This document shows positions 11,401-21,917 of a stretch of DNA of 64,000 bases, in pieces; position 1 is the first letter of the stretch; each line of letters opens with the position of its first letter. The position numbers and the translations under genes were made by a program. Source of the DNA: Isoetes taiwanensis (taxonomy: Eukaryota; Streptophyta; Lycopodiopsida; Isoetales; Isoetaceae); the NCBI GenBank assembly GCA_021234155.1, contig JAJEKV010000014.1, forward strand, positions 11,496,415-11,560,414, written 5' to 3'. Under the pieces are notes generated by a model that was not told where the DNA came from, made no database searches, and saw only the letters and a list, made by a program, of their open reading frames with translations.

Positions 11401-14400
11401 GGTGCGACGACAAAATAAAGTCACCCGGTTTCTACAAAGTGAGCCTCAGGGGCCGCATGGTTTGACAAGTTCTCGGACCGTCTGGAATCTTTGGGCTTTC
11501 GAAGAGAGGCCCCTGAGCGGAGGATCCAACGGCCGGATAGGGAGCGGGACTCGGGAGGGTGGTCATTGGCGTCGCGACCTCGGGAGGCCGCCCGGGGAAG
11601 GTCTGCCTCGGGAACTTTTAGATCCCGCCTCTTGGGGTCCAGGACTCTCCCATCTTGTGAGGATCCCTGCAAGGTCTCGGCCTCGTTTGACTTTGGGAAG
11701 GGTGCCAGCTCGGTTGCCACCTGGCGGGCTATCTTCAACCCGACCGATTCTAGTGCTAACCCTTTGACCTAGACCTTCTCAGAAAATTCGAAAAAATTGG
11801 GGGTCTTTGGAGATGAATTAGGGATCAGGTGGCAAAAAAATCAGAATTTATTTTCGTGCAATGCATTAATTGCGAATTTATGAATGTCTTGCCAACGCAA
11901 ACCCAAAAGCCCCGACTTCTACTTGCCACATCGGGGAGGAGGACGGGCCCAAACGACCCGATCCGTCGGTTCCCCTTGCTCGTATTCTTGCCCGCTTCTC
12001 GGCCAGGTCCCAAGTGCAGCAGACCAGGACCTCGGCCCCAAAACGCATAAACCCTTCTAGAGCACGGCAACCCGGGGGCCCCACGAGCGGAGGATCAACG
12101 GTCGGATCCCGGGACTCGGGAGGGTGGTCATTAGCGTCGCGGCCCAGGGGGCCAGGGCTGCCCGGGAAGGTACGCCTCGGGGAACTTTTTGGATCCCGCC
12201 TCTTGGGGTCAGGACTCTCCCTCTTGTGAGGGGATCCCGCAAGGTCCGGCCTCGTTTGACTTGGGGAAGGGTGCGGCTCGGTTGCCAACAGCGGGCTGCC
12301 CAGCCGTTCTAATGCTAACCCTTTGACCTAGACCTTCTCAGAAAATTCGAAAATTGGGGCGTGTCTTTGGAGATGAATTAGGGATCCGGTGGCAAAAAAT
12401 CAGAATTTATTTTCGTGCAATGCATTAATTGCGAATTTATGAATGTCTTGCCCTTTGCAAAGCCCCAGACTTCTACTTGCCACATCGGAGGAGGACAGGC
12501 CCAAACTCCGCTCCGTCCGGTTCCCCTTGCTCCCTATTCTCCTCTTTGCTTCGGGCGGTCCCAAGTGCAACAGATGGGACTCGGCCCCAAAACGCCAAAC
12601 CCTTCTAGAGCACGGCAGCCCGCAGGGGTTTACGTTTAGGAGGCCCCTCTCCTTGTCCCGGTCGGCCGGGACCTTGTGCCGCGTGACTTGGCGTGGAGTG
12701 GGGGTGTTGACTTGACCACGGACCTAAAATCCCCCAGGCTGCTTGCACCGAATTTCCCCTCTCCCCAAGGCCACGGGGCCGGACGGGCGACCTCCCTCTC
12801 CGGAATCGGCGATTTGGCTCTGCCAATGGACTCGAAACGTCGACATTGCCACGGGGACCAAGTTCGTGGCGAAGACCACCGACCTCCAAGAAGCGCCAAA
12901 GTAGCTCACTTCCATCACACTTTCGTAGTCAATTGGCCTAGGATGTGTTGTGGATCGCGGGATCTCTTGTCGTGGAGGGCGTGAGTGTTTCCTTCTTTTG
13001 CAAAACCGACCTTGTAACTTGCTCCTAGGGTAATTTCGCCATTCGGACGATTTAAGGTGGTCGATTTGCCATTTCGAACCTCCCCGTTGCCGTAACGACA
13101 AAAGCTTGATCGCGGTTTCTACAAGGCCGAGCCCTCGGGGCCTTATTGTTTGACAAGTTCTCGGACCCGTCTGGAATCTTTTGGGCCTTCGAAGAGGGGC
13201 CTGAGCGGAGGATCAGCGGTCCGGATAGGAGGCGGGACTCGGGGAGGTGGTCATTAGCGTGCGGCCCGGGGAGGCGTTACCCGAGGAAAGGTGCGCCTCG
13301 GGGAACTTTTGGATCCGCCTCTTGGGGTCGGGACTCTCCCCCTCTTGTGAGGGATCCCCCTGCAAAGGTCTGGCCTCGTTTGACTTGGGAAGGGTGCCGG
13401 CTCGGTTGCCACAGCGGGCTGCCCGGAAACCATTCCCAATGCTAACCCTTTGACCCTAGACCTTCTCAGAAAATTCGAAAATTGGGTTGTGTCTTTGGAG
13501 ATGAATTAGGGATCCGGTGGCAAAAATCGGAATTTATTTTCGTGCAATGCATTAATTGCGAATTTATGAATGTCTTGCCTTTGCAAAAGCCCCCGACTTC
13601 TACTTGCCACATCGGAGGAGGACAGGCCCAAACTCCGCTCCGTCGGTTCCCTTGCTCGGTATTCTCGGCTGCTGCTTATCGGCCAGGTCCCAAGTGCAAC
13701 AGACCGGGACTCGGCCCCCAAAACGCCAAACACTTCTAGAGCACGGCAGCCCATAGGGTTTCGTTTTGGAGGCCCTCTCCTTGTCGGTCGGCGGGACCTT
13801 GGCGTGACTTGGCGTGGAGTGGGGGGTGTTGGCCTTGAGCCACGGACCCTAAAATCCCCGAAGCTGCTTGCCCGAATTTCCTCTCCCCAAGGCCACGGGG
13901 CCGGCCGAGGCGACCTCCTCTCTCCGAAATCGCGATTTGGCTCTGCCAATGGACTCGAGCGTCGACATTGCCACAGGGACCAAGTTTTCCGGGGCGAAGA
14001 CCACCCGACCTCCAAGAAGCGCCAAAGTAGCTCACTTCCATCACACTCGTAGTCAATTGGCCTAGGATGTGGATGCGGGGATCTTGTCGTGGAGGGCGTG
14101 AGTGTTTCCTTCTTTTGCAAAACCGACCTTGTAACTTGCTCCCTAGGGTAATTTCGCCATTCTGGACGATTTGGCAGGGTCGATTTGCCATTCAGGAGCC
14201 TCCCGTGTGCGAGCGACAAAACAGTGCGGTTTCTACAAGGCCCGGACCTCGGGGGCCCAGCGGTTTGACAAGTTCTCGGGACCCGATCTGGAATCTTTTG
14301 GGCCTTCGAAGAGGGGCCTGAGCGGAGGATCCAGCGGTTGGGATAGGAGAACCGGACTCGGGAGGGTGGTCATTAAGCGTCGCGACCCAGGAGCCGCTGC

Positions 14401-15800
14401 CGGAAGGTCTGCCTCGGGAACTTTTTGGATCCCGCCTCTTGGGGTCCAGGACTCTCCCCTCTTGTGAGGGATCCCCGCAAGGTCCTCGGGCCTCGTTTGA
14501 CTTTGGGAAGGGTGCGGCTCGGTTGCCACCGCAGCGGGCTGCCCCGACCGATTCTAATCTTAACCCTTTGACCTAGACCTTCTCAGAAAATTTCGAAAAT
14601 TGGGCCGTGTCTTTGGAGATGAATTAGGGATCCAGGCGGCAAAAATCGGAATTTATTTACCGTGCAATGCATTAATTACGAATTTATGAATGTCTTGCCC
14701 CAGCAAAGCGCCCCAGAGCTTCTACTTGCCACATCCGGAGGAGGACAGGCCCAAACTCCGCTCCGTCGGTTCCCTTACTCGTATTCTCGTAGCTGCTTCG
14801 GCCGGGTCCCAAGTGCAACAGACCAGGACTTCACCGGCCCCCAAAGCGCAAACCCTTCTAGAGCACGGCAGCCCTTCCGGGGTTTACATTTTGGAGGCCC
14901 TCTCCTTGTCGGTCCGGTAGGGACCTTGATCTTCTTTGAAGTGACTTGGCGTGGAGTGGGGGTGTTGGCTTGACCCGGAAAAAATCCCATTGCTTGCTTG
15001 CCGAATTTCCTCTCCCCAAGGCCACGAGGGGGGCGGGCGACCTCCCTCTCTAGGAATCGCGATTTGGCTCTGCCAATGGACTTCGAACATCGACATTGCC
15101 ACAGGGACCAAGTTCTTTGGCCGAAGACCACCCGACCTCAAGAAGCCAAAGTAGCTCACTTCCATCACACACTCGTAGTCAATTGGCCTAGGATGTGGAT
15201 GCGGGATCTTGTCGTGGAGGGCGTGAGTGTTTCTTTTCTTTTGCAAAACCGACCTTGTAACTTGCTCCTAGGGTAATTTCGCCATTCAGGACGATTTGGC
15301 AGGGTCGATTTGCCATTCCGAGCCTCCTGGGGTGCGAGCGACAAAAGCGGTCGCGGTTTCTACAAGGCCAACATCGGGGCGCCAGCGGTTTGACAACTTC
15401 TCCGGACCTGATCTGGAATCTTTTGGGCCTTCAGAAGGGGCCTGAGCGGAGGATCAACGGTCGGATAGGGGAAGGGCTCGGGGAGGGTGGTCATTAGCGT
15501 CAGCGGCCGGGGGCCCCGCCGGGAAGGGCTGCCTCGGGAACTTTTTGGATCCCGCCTCACGGGTCCCAGGACTCTCCCCCTCTTGTGAGGGATCCCTGCA
15601 AGGTCCTGGCCTCGTTTGACTTGGGGAAGGGTGCCAGCTCGGTTGCCCTGCAACGGGCTGCCCCGACCGTTCTAATGCTAACCCTTTGACCTAGACCTTC
15701 TCCGAAAATTCCGAAAATTGGGGCGTCTTTGGAGATGAATTAGGGATCAGTTGGCAAAAATCGGAATTTATTTTAGATTCTAATGCATTAATTACGAATT
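8480..15800. repeat. ~1.12 kb satellite array 1
   Basis: This is a tandem array of a GC-rich monomer recognisable by GAATTTATGAATGTCTTGCC. The landmark falls near 8640, 9676, 10750, 11873, 12434, 13559, 14681 and 15797, giving steps of about 1036, 1074, 1123, 561, 1125, 1122 and 1116 bp. The 561 bp unit has an internal deletion near 12066. Other landmarks in each unit are GCTAACCCTTTGACCTAGA, AATTGGCCTAGGATGTGGAT and TTTGCAAAACCGACCTTGTAA. The monomer gives many overlapping frames on both strands in every unit. They shift from unit to unit and are not treated as genes. Confidence 0.95.
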
Positions 15801-15819
15801 TATGAATGTCTTACTTCAA

Positions 15820-15892
15820 CATTATTATACTTCAACATTATTGGTATTATACTTCAACATTATTGGTATTATACTTCAACATTATTGGATTC
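15820..15892. repeat. 22 bp AT-rich tandem repeat after satellite 1
   Basis: Repeats of TTCAACATTATTGGTATTATAC follow directly on the last satellite landmark, about three and a half units. The same structure follows array 2 (45676-45755). It marks the edge of the satellite. Confidence 0.85.
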
Positions 15893-15899
15893 GTAGCTA

Positions 15900-16300
15900 T
15901 AAATTCTTTCAGCTTGCTTTCACTTCTCACTTTTCACCTTGCTACTTGATCTCGATCTCCTTGTTCCTTGATCTTCTTGCTTTTGATCTTCCTTGTTCCT
16001 TGATCTTCTTGCTACTTGATCTTCCTTGTTCATTGCTTCTTGCTACTTGATCTTGATCCTTGTTCCTTGCTACTTCATTCCCGTGCTCCTTGCTATAATC
16101 TTGTTCCTTGCTCTTGATCTTGATACTTGATCTTGTTCCTTGCTACTTGATCTTGCTCCTTGATCTTCTTTGCTACTTGATCTTCTTGCTACTTGATCTT
16201 CCTTGTTCATTGCTCCTTGCTAGTTGATCTTGATCCTTGTTCCTTGCTACTTCATACCTCTGCTCCTTGCTACTTGATCTTGTTCCTTGCTCTTGATCTT
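15900..16300. repeat. CTTGATCTTGCTACTTG low-complexity tract, copy 1
   Basis: This is an irregular pyrimidine-rich repeat built from CTTGATC, TTGCTAC and CCTTGTTC words. It runs into the start of ORF A. The same tract is at 45780-46270. Frames through it on either strand are low-complexity and not considered coding. Confidence 0.85.
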
Positions 16301-16362
16301 GCTACTTGCTCTGCTTGCTCCGTGTTCCTTGCTCCGTCGGTGATCCTTGCTTGCTTTTGCAA

Positions 16363-17127
16363 ATGATTGGACCCAATCCTCCCTGGGCTACTCCAGAAGG
16401 CCTGCAAGCATGCCCCAGGCATTCTGTGCGGCCTGGAATGGATGAGCTATGGGACCATTTCTTGGAGTGGAGGTTGTGCCACAGTCCCACCAAGGAGCTT
16501 ACAATGGAGTTGATCAACTTCATTCTGGAGCGATTTGATTGTGGTCATGAGCCACTGATGGAAATTAATCCATCTGAATGTTATAGGAGACTTGCAATGA
16601 GGGGAATGCTTGAACCCCCTCCTTATCTGGACGAGATGCTACATCAATTGAGGCCTCTTCTTCGTGCTGGATATTTAGCACACTCTCTGGATGCATACAT
16701 ATCAGAGTTCATTCATGAAATTTGTAAGGGACAGATGTATGGCCTTATTAGGGTGTACTACAACGAGTACAACGGTTTTGTGGAGTTGGGTCCGCTCTTC
16801 TTCCGTGAGTATTATCCTGTGGAATTACTTTTTCTAATGACTAGGTACCCCATATGGTGGGAAGAATCAATTTGGGAAGAGCGTGAGCTCTTGACTCCCA
16901 ACCCGGATGCATGGGTTACACCGCAGCGAAGGGAAAGGGGAAGGGAAGGGGTTAGGAACCCGGGGAAGATTACTAGGGACATACATAGTTCATACTTTGG
17001 TCTCTATTGTGTTTGGAAGTTGGTATATGATACAGTGTTATTATGTTCTCTAAATATTCATGTATGTATGATACACCTGCATTCGTGCTGCGTGTATATA
17101 ACCCCGATAAGGTCTATGATTGCCTAG
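16363..17127 (+). CDS. ORF A, unknown conserved protein, copy 1
   Basis: This single uninterrupted frame starts MIGPNPPW at an ATG just after the low-complexity tract; the frame is also open from 16306. The protein is rich in aromatic and acidic residues, with MDELWDHFLEW early, MEINPSECYRRLAMRGM in the middle and LLFLMTRYPIWWEE later. No transmembrane segment or known domain was recognised. In copy 2 the frame ends at 46893, after an arginine-rich RRRERGRERG tail. One base fewer in a G/A run of copy 1 carries the frame past that point, so the last ~58 codons here are probably not native. The body (16501-16756) is base-for-base identical in copy 2, so this is the best-preserved candidate gene of the unit. 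Confidence 0.5.
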   Translation: MIGPNPPWATPEGLQACPRHSVRPGMDELWDHFLEWRLCHSPTKELTMELINFILERFDCGHEPLMEINPSECYRRLAMRGMLEPPPYLDEMLHQLRPLLRAGYLAHSLDAYISEFIHEICKGQMYGLIRVYYNEYNGFVELGPLFFREYYPVELLFLMTRYPIWWEESIWEERELLTPNPDAWVTPQRRERGREGVRNPGKITRDIHSSYFGLYCVWKLVYDTVLLCSLNIHVCMIHLHSCCVYITPIRSMIA

Positions 17128-17190
17128 TGGTAAATCGCATTAATCGTGTATACAACCCCCGTGATAAGGTCTATGATCACGTGGAATGCT
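17090..17190. repeat. Partial ~50 bp tandem repeat downstream of ORF A, copy 1
   Basis: Two units contain GTATATAACCCC / GTATACAACCCCC and GATAAGGTCTATGAT. Copy 2 has about three units at 46990-47160. This is probably the 3' untranslated region of ORF A. Confidence 0.6.
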
Positions 17191-17194
17191 AAAC

Positions 17195-18180
17195 GCGTAT
17201 ATCTTTGTATTCGAGGAGCCGTGAATTGAAGCTAACTTCTCGTTCGGATCTGGTTCATCTCGTTTTGTACCTCGGCTGTGTAAAGCCCGATTCGCATGGC
17301 CTAAGATTGCCTCACTAATATGAGGCGCATTTTGGTGATGGTGTGTCCCCGTCCTGCGCCTAATGTCGACCATTTTGAGTGTGTCACGAGATGAATGTAA
17401 AGAGGCGAATGAAGGTGCTTGCAACGAAGAGATAGAATGAAGAGGCGATGAAGAGACTGGATGAAGGGACCTCCTACCTCACCTACTTGCACGATTCGAA
17501 ATTGTGGCTCCTTTTAATAACAAGAAATGGCGAAATCTAAAAATTCGCATTGGGTTCCACGACCGCCATGTCGACTACCCGCACGGAATCCGAGTTCTTT
17601 TTAAGCAAAACCCTATATTTTCAAGAAAAACCCTATATTCTTACCATCGGCGCTAATTTGAGATATTTATGGACTTGTGGAAAGTCCATAAATAATGAAA
17701 AATTGCTTATCATAACACGTTACATTCCACGGTCTGTAAACAAAGAATATAAGTAGTAGTCGGGCGCATAATTGCTTCTAGAACTTTCATCAATCAAAAG
17801 CACGGTGCATTGAACAATTCAAACCTTGAAATTGGCGAGGCACGCGATCACGCTTCAATCGAAGCTTGACTTGATAAAACAACGACATATGCTTGGAACA
17901 TCATCAAAAGGCGAAACATTATTACCAAGGGAAGTGGATGTGACAAGTTCAACACATTTTCTTTCAAAACATGAGAGGTGAATAATAGCCAACAACAAAG
18001 AAAAACTTTAAATAATATAATGAAAGAACAACGCCACAAGAATCAAGGAGATCCACATGGGGAAGGTGACAAAGATATGGGGACCAAATTCTTTTTATTT
18101 ATGGAAGGTGCTTCCCTTCACGGGGGCAACACAAACGATAATTACAACGTATGGGCTATGTACTATAGTTATAATAAAAA
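17195..18180 (-). other. Region with minus-strand remnant, copy 1
   Basis: This is homologous to 48280-49250 of copy 2. On the minus strand, frames read words such as FTSHVLKENVLNLSHPLPLV and a degraded ISRFEL-like continuation. They recur in copy 2 at 47183-47635 and 48784-49121, so they probably reflect an old coding sequence or a non-coding transcript. No family was recognised. The plus-strand end (18003-18180) is purine-rich and leads into the palindrome block. Confidence 0.3.
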
Positions 18181-18182
18181 AA

Positions 18183-18285
18183 GGCACGTCGTTTAACACA
18201 AAGACGTCGTTATGGACGTCGGTCCAACGATTACAACAGGCGTCGTTGAGCGGCGTCACGGCGTCGTTGAGCGGCGTCGTAATTT
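18183..18285. promoter_or_regulatory. CGTCGTT palindrome block upstream of hairpin leader, copy 1
   Basis: GCACGTCGTTTAACAC, AGACGTCGTTATGGACGTCGG and two GGCGTCGTTGAGCGGCGTC copies lie within 100 bp. The copy 2 block (49250-49330) has the less altered GACGTCGTTGAACGACGTC. It sits upstream of the long leader of the kinase-like gene. A role as binding site for an element-encoded protein is inferred. Confidence 0.45.
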
Positions 18286-18299
18286 TTTACGTAAAAGCA

Positions 18300-18886
18300 G
18301 GGGCGGCTTTTCCGCCGCCTAGTTTTTGGTTCTAATGGCTGGAGGAGCGTTTTTCGTGGCGATTTTTGGCGCGGATCATCCTTGCGGTCCTTTCCAAGCT
18401 TCAAGCAAGCATCCAAAGGTATTTCAATGGATCAATCAACTCTATTTTTGAATTAGGCTTGTTGTTTGATAGATTTAGGGCTTCTTGTTTTTTCTTGTTT
18501 GTTTTCAATCCATCCCATTTCTATCCTCCTCTTCTTTCCATCCTTGTTTTTCTTCAATCCATTTCGCCTCTTCTTAGTATGAATCGAATCCTCCTCCTTC
18601 TTCTTCCAATCATTGGTTTTTTCCTTCTAATCTTCCGTTCTTCCAATCTTCTATTCATTTTCTTCTTCTTCTTCTTCATCACTTTCTCATTCTATTCAAT
18701 CTTTCTTTCCTATCTCCCCTTTCTATTTCTTCTTCTTCTTCCTCTTCTATTTTTTTTTCCATGGAAGAAGAGGGACGTCGTTGAAAGACGAGGCCCATTC
18801 TTCCTCTATTTTTTATTACAAGAAGGGGACGTCGTTGAAAGACGAGGCCCCTTCTTTTTATGTTCTTCCTTTTTTTTTTTTTTTTA
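18300..18886 (+). other. Long pyrimidine-rich leader, copy 1
   Basis: This region matches 49340-49970 almost exactly apart from TTC-run lengths. It opens with a possible short first exon: ATG at 18335, 28 codons beginning MAGGAFFVAIFG, then a GT at 18419. That ATG is lost in copy 2 (AAGCGG for AATGGC) and the phase does not fit the next ATG at 23883, so it is more likely an untranslated leader. It also holds two ~56 bp repeats with GGGACGTCGTTGAAAGACGA (near 18773 and 18827). Confidence 0.4.
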
Positions 18887-19500
18887 GCACGCCAGCCTAA
18901 CCAAGCCTACAGCCTTTCTTGCAATTCTAGCCTATCCACGTGTCTCTTCCACATCAGCAAAATGTGATGTGGCCATACTTAAAACCGTTGGATCTATAAT
19001 TTTATAAATCTACGGTCGTGAAAATTAGATAAGGCATGAAATTTGGACACGGGGATACGGAAAGACGTCTGGTGCCGTGAGCATTCTTCCTTCTACTTTT
19101 CCATTCTACATGCCATATTTTACAATATCTTTTTTGAACAGGCCACGCATTTGTGGGAAGAAGGCTCCATTACGGGGTGCAAGACCTGGGAATGCTCAGC
19201 CATGGCCTTCTTCTCGGTAAGTACGTCCATAATTTGACCTCATCTTTTTGCACTAAAAAAATATCTGGCCGCCATTAAGAACTTGCTTCTCTAGCCTACC
19301 CTCCGCTTTCATCTCTGTTTTCTTCCGGAGTTATCCCAAAAGCTTGGTTTTTTATTCTTGGTCCTACCCATTTCTTCATTTGCCTTGATCCTTATTTTCA
19401 TGAGTCTTTTGCTCTCCTTTTTCCTTTCTAGTGCTTGGATGCAAATCGTACTGGGGGGTAAGCATCTGCTTTGACGCCTACATCTGCAATAACCCATGAA

Positions 19501-19640
19501 ATGGAAAAGGCCAAGAGTAATTTGTCAATAACGGATAACTTGCCTGTTTATATCAAAGAACTTACTGGCGGTGGTGTTGCTGGGGGATTTGCAAAAACAG
19601 CTGTAGCTCCTCTCTAACGCCTGAAGATCTTAATGCAGCA
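19501..19640 (+). pseudogene. Mitochondrial carrier first-exon fragment
   Basis: The frame from 19501 begins MEKAKS and continues LPVYIKELTGGGVAGGFAKT, the N-terminal part of the first repeat of plant mitochondrial substrate carriers, most like the CoA/adenine nucleotide carriers. The carrier signature P-x-[DE]-x2-[KR] would be expected right after. Here AVAPL is followed by TAA (19615-19617) where a glutamate codon is expected, then RLKILMQ continues in frame. A G-to-T change (GAA/GAG to TAA/TAG) or a similar small change would create this stop. Sequence after about 19640 looks intronic. Only this exon was captured, so it is non-functional. Confidence 0.7.
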
Positions 19641-20464
19641 GATCTTTGTTTATGTGGTTAATGATCATTTATCAGCATATTTGATGGCTAAACTAGCAGT
19701 ATGCCCATCTCTATCTATGTTTTCTTTCTTTCTCGGAGTCAGATAAGGCTCCTTCCTTTTCCATCACTCTGAGCATTTTTTTGTGCTGATGGAGCCGCTT
19801 CCTCTTTCTCAAATTTAAATTGAACTGCAGACCATGGCTTGAAGTATTTTGGGCTTGATGAAGCCAGATTTGTAAGCCGACAAATCAATTTATCTAAGCC
19901 TATGTATAGGCCATTTATCTGGCAGGATCTTTTCCATTCACACCAACAGGTATATATCATACCCACAGTCCAATCAGTGAATTTAAAACAAAGATCATGT
20001 ATGCAGCAGATTTGTCCAACCCATGACAGCTGGATTCCAAAGAGGCTTTTTCTTGACGTTGCCATGGCAAGGAGCCTTGCTAACCTTTTGACAGTTTCCT
20101 ACATACCTTTCATTTCCATTGGCAAGAGGAGTGGGATTTTTATTTCCTTTGCCCGTGTTGATTCTGCCCACATAACAGGGTTTTGTGCCCTTTCTTTCTC
20201 AAGATGAGCTTATGGTGAGGCTTTGAACAGAATGCCAATGCAGGTTTCCATGTATACACTTGAATCTCTTCTATATGGTTCTGGTACCCTTCACATGATC
20301 TGCGAAGGAGAAGACAAAACGAAGATACAGACTTGCTTCACTATGCTGTAAGCCCGCTTTTCCCACACAGTAATCTATAGCAGATTTCGAAGATGATTCT
20401 CGTGTTCTCTATTGTTTTATTTTGCATGCTTTTATAGGTTATAGCGCTAGCTGCAGAACTAGAT

Positions 20465-20801
20465 TTTTCTCCACACCTGCTCTCCCATGTAATCAGATGC
20501 TATGTTCTCTTGTGCAAGCATCCATGATCCTTTTGGACTTCCTAACCAGACAATACAATTACAAGATGAGACATTTACCGAGCAATATTCAGAGCAGTAA
20601 CAGAGCTTCATAATGCATTTTTAGAATGGATATATGTCGGCTTCCTAACAGACTAAGGTATGAAGTGTACAGTGTTTTGAATCACTTCCTTGTCTAATAT
20701 CTCCTCTTTGTCCCATAGTTGAAAAGTATCATCTCGACACACATGTTTTCTATCTTTGATAGCTTGGAACTGTAGATATTATCTTAGAATTATGTCATTT
20801 G
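20465..20801. repeat. Duplicated intronic block, first copy
   Basis: From TTTTCTCCAC to TGTCATTT this block matches 21573-21917 at most positions. It precedes the boron transporter exon, whereas the second copy follows the last exon, so the exons are flanked by direct repeats. Confidence 0.8.
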
Positions 20802-20808
20802 GATGCAG

Positions 20809-21312
20809 CGTTTGTGGAGACGGTCCCTATCAAGACTATAATTATTTTTACTCTCTTCCAGCTTTTCTATTTGCTTGCCTGCGTTGGCATCACATGGATG
20901 CCAATAGCAGGAGTCTTGTTTCCTGTTTTAATCATGCTTCTGGTTCCTATCCGCCAATACATACTTCCAAAGATTTTCAAGGCCCACCACCTACAGGAAA
21001 TGGATGCAACAGCATATGAAGAAGCCCCAGCTATGCCTTATAATAGTGCAATGAGGGTATTACATATGAATTTCTAAATAACATTAGGAAAGCAACTGAC
21101 TTTGACTATCTAAGATTCTGTTACTTTCATTCCAGGAAGCTGAGAATTCAAGAGTGCAGGGATACCCATTAGTTCATGGAAGCCATGGAGATTCCCCTTT
21201 CCGCAGAGTTCACGATGATGCGGAAGTTCTTGATGAATACGCCACCAGAAGCCGCGGAGAATTAAAGCACTGTATAATGAGTACACTTATAACCAATACT
21301 TCTAATAACTAA
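20809..21312 (+). pseudogene. Boron transporter (BOR, SLC4-like) last two exons
   Basis: Exon one (20809-21056) is preceded by GCAG and reads [17 protein letters not shown], then a membrane segment with [20 protein letters not shown], then [10 protein letters not shown] and EYEEAP-like [14 protein letters not shown] donor is at 21057 and an AG acceptor at 21134-21135. Exon two (21136-21312) reads DDAEVLDEYATRSRGELKH, the conserved C-terminal tail of plant BOR transporters, and stops at 21310-21312. The two exons join in frame (SAMR then EAEN). BOR proteins export borate across the plasma membrane and are ~700 residues, so this is about a fifth of one. It lies inside the 18887-22942 insertion, consistent with transposon capture. 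Confidence 0.8.
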
Positions 21313-21572
21313 CGTCTCTCTAACAAAACGATAGATAAAACAGGCTGCACAATGACTGCGCGCCTGTATGCTACTTTGGAATGTAAATTATCTTTTTTAA
21401 CTTTACTGAAAAAGATATCTCTATGAAAGCCTGAAACAGCAGAGATGAAATATAATCAATCCACTTCATCAATGACATATGCTTGTCTCACAGGCACTTA
21501 AAGCAGCAAAAGCGTAAAGAGGCTGATCGAATAAAACTGTTTGTTACGTTGCTGGACATCTCCTAGCAAAGC

Positions 21573-21917
21573 TAGCCAGCTTTTCTCCACGCCTGCTCTT
21601 CCATGTAATCAGATGCTATGCTCTCTTGTGCCAGCATCCATGGTCCTTTTGGACTTCCTAACCAGACAATACAATTACAGGATGAGACATTTACGGAGCA
21701 ATATCCAGAGCAGTAACAGAGCTTCATAATGCATTTTTAGAATGGATATATGTCGGCTTCCTAACAGACTAAAGGTATGAAGTGTACACTGCTTTGAATC
21801 ACTTTTTTGTCTGTTATCTCCTCTTTGTCCCATAGTTGAAAAGTATCAGCTCGACACACATGTTTTATATCTTTGATAGCTTGGAACTGTAGATATTATT
21901 TTAGAATCATGTCATTT
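21573..21917. repeat. Duplicated intronic block, second copy
   Basis: This is a direct repeat of 20465-20801. After GTCATTTG it diverges into unrelated sequence. The rest of the insertion to 22942 shows no convincing gene. It contains the palindrome CCCGGCAATGCCGGG at 22629-22643. Confidence 0.8.

Noticed and set aside
18366-18887. 173-codon Phe/Leu-rich frame resembling a membrane protein (also 49415-50011)
   Set aside because: It runs through TTC- and T-rich leader sequence. Length changes between units follow the microsatellite, and no conserved motif is present.
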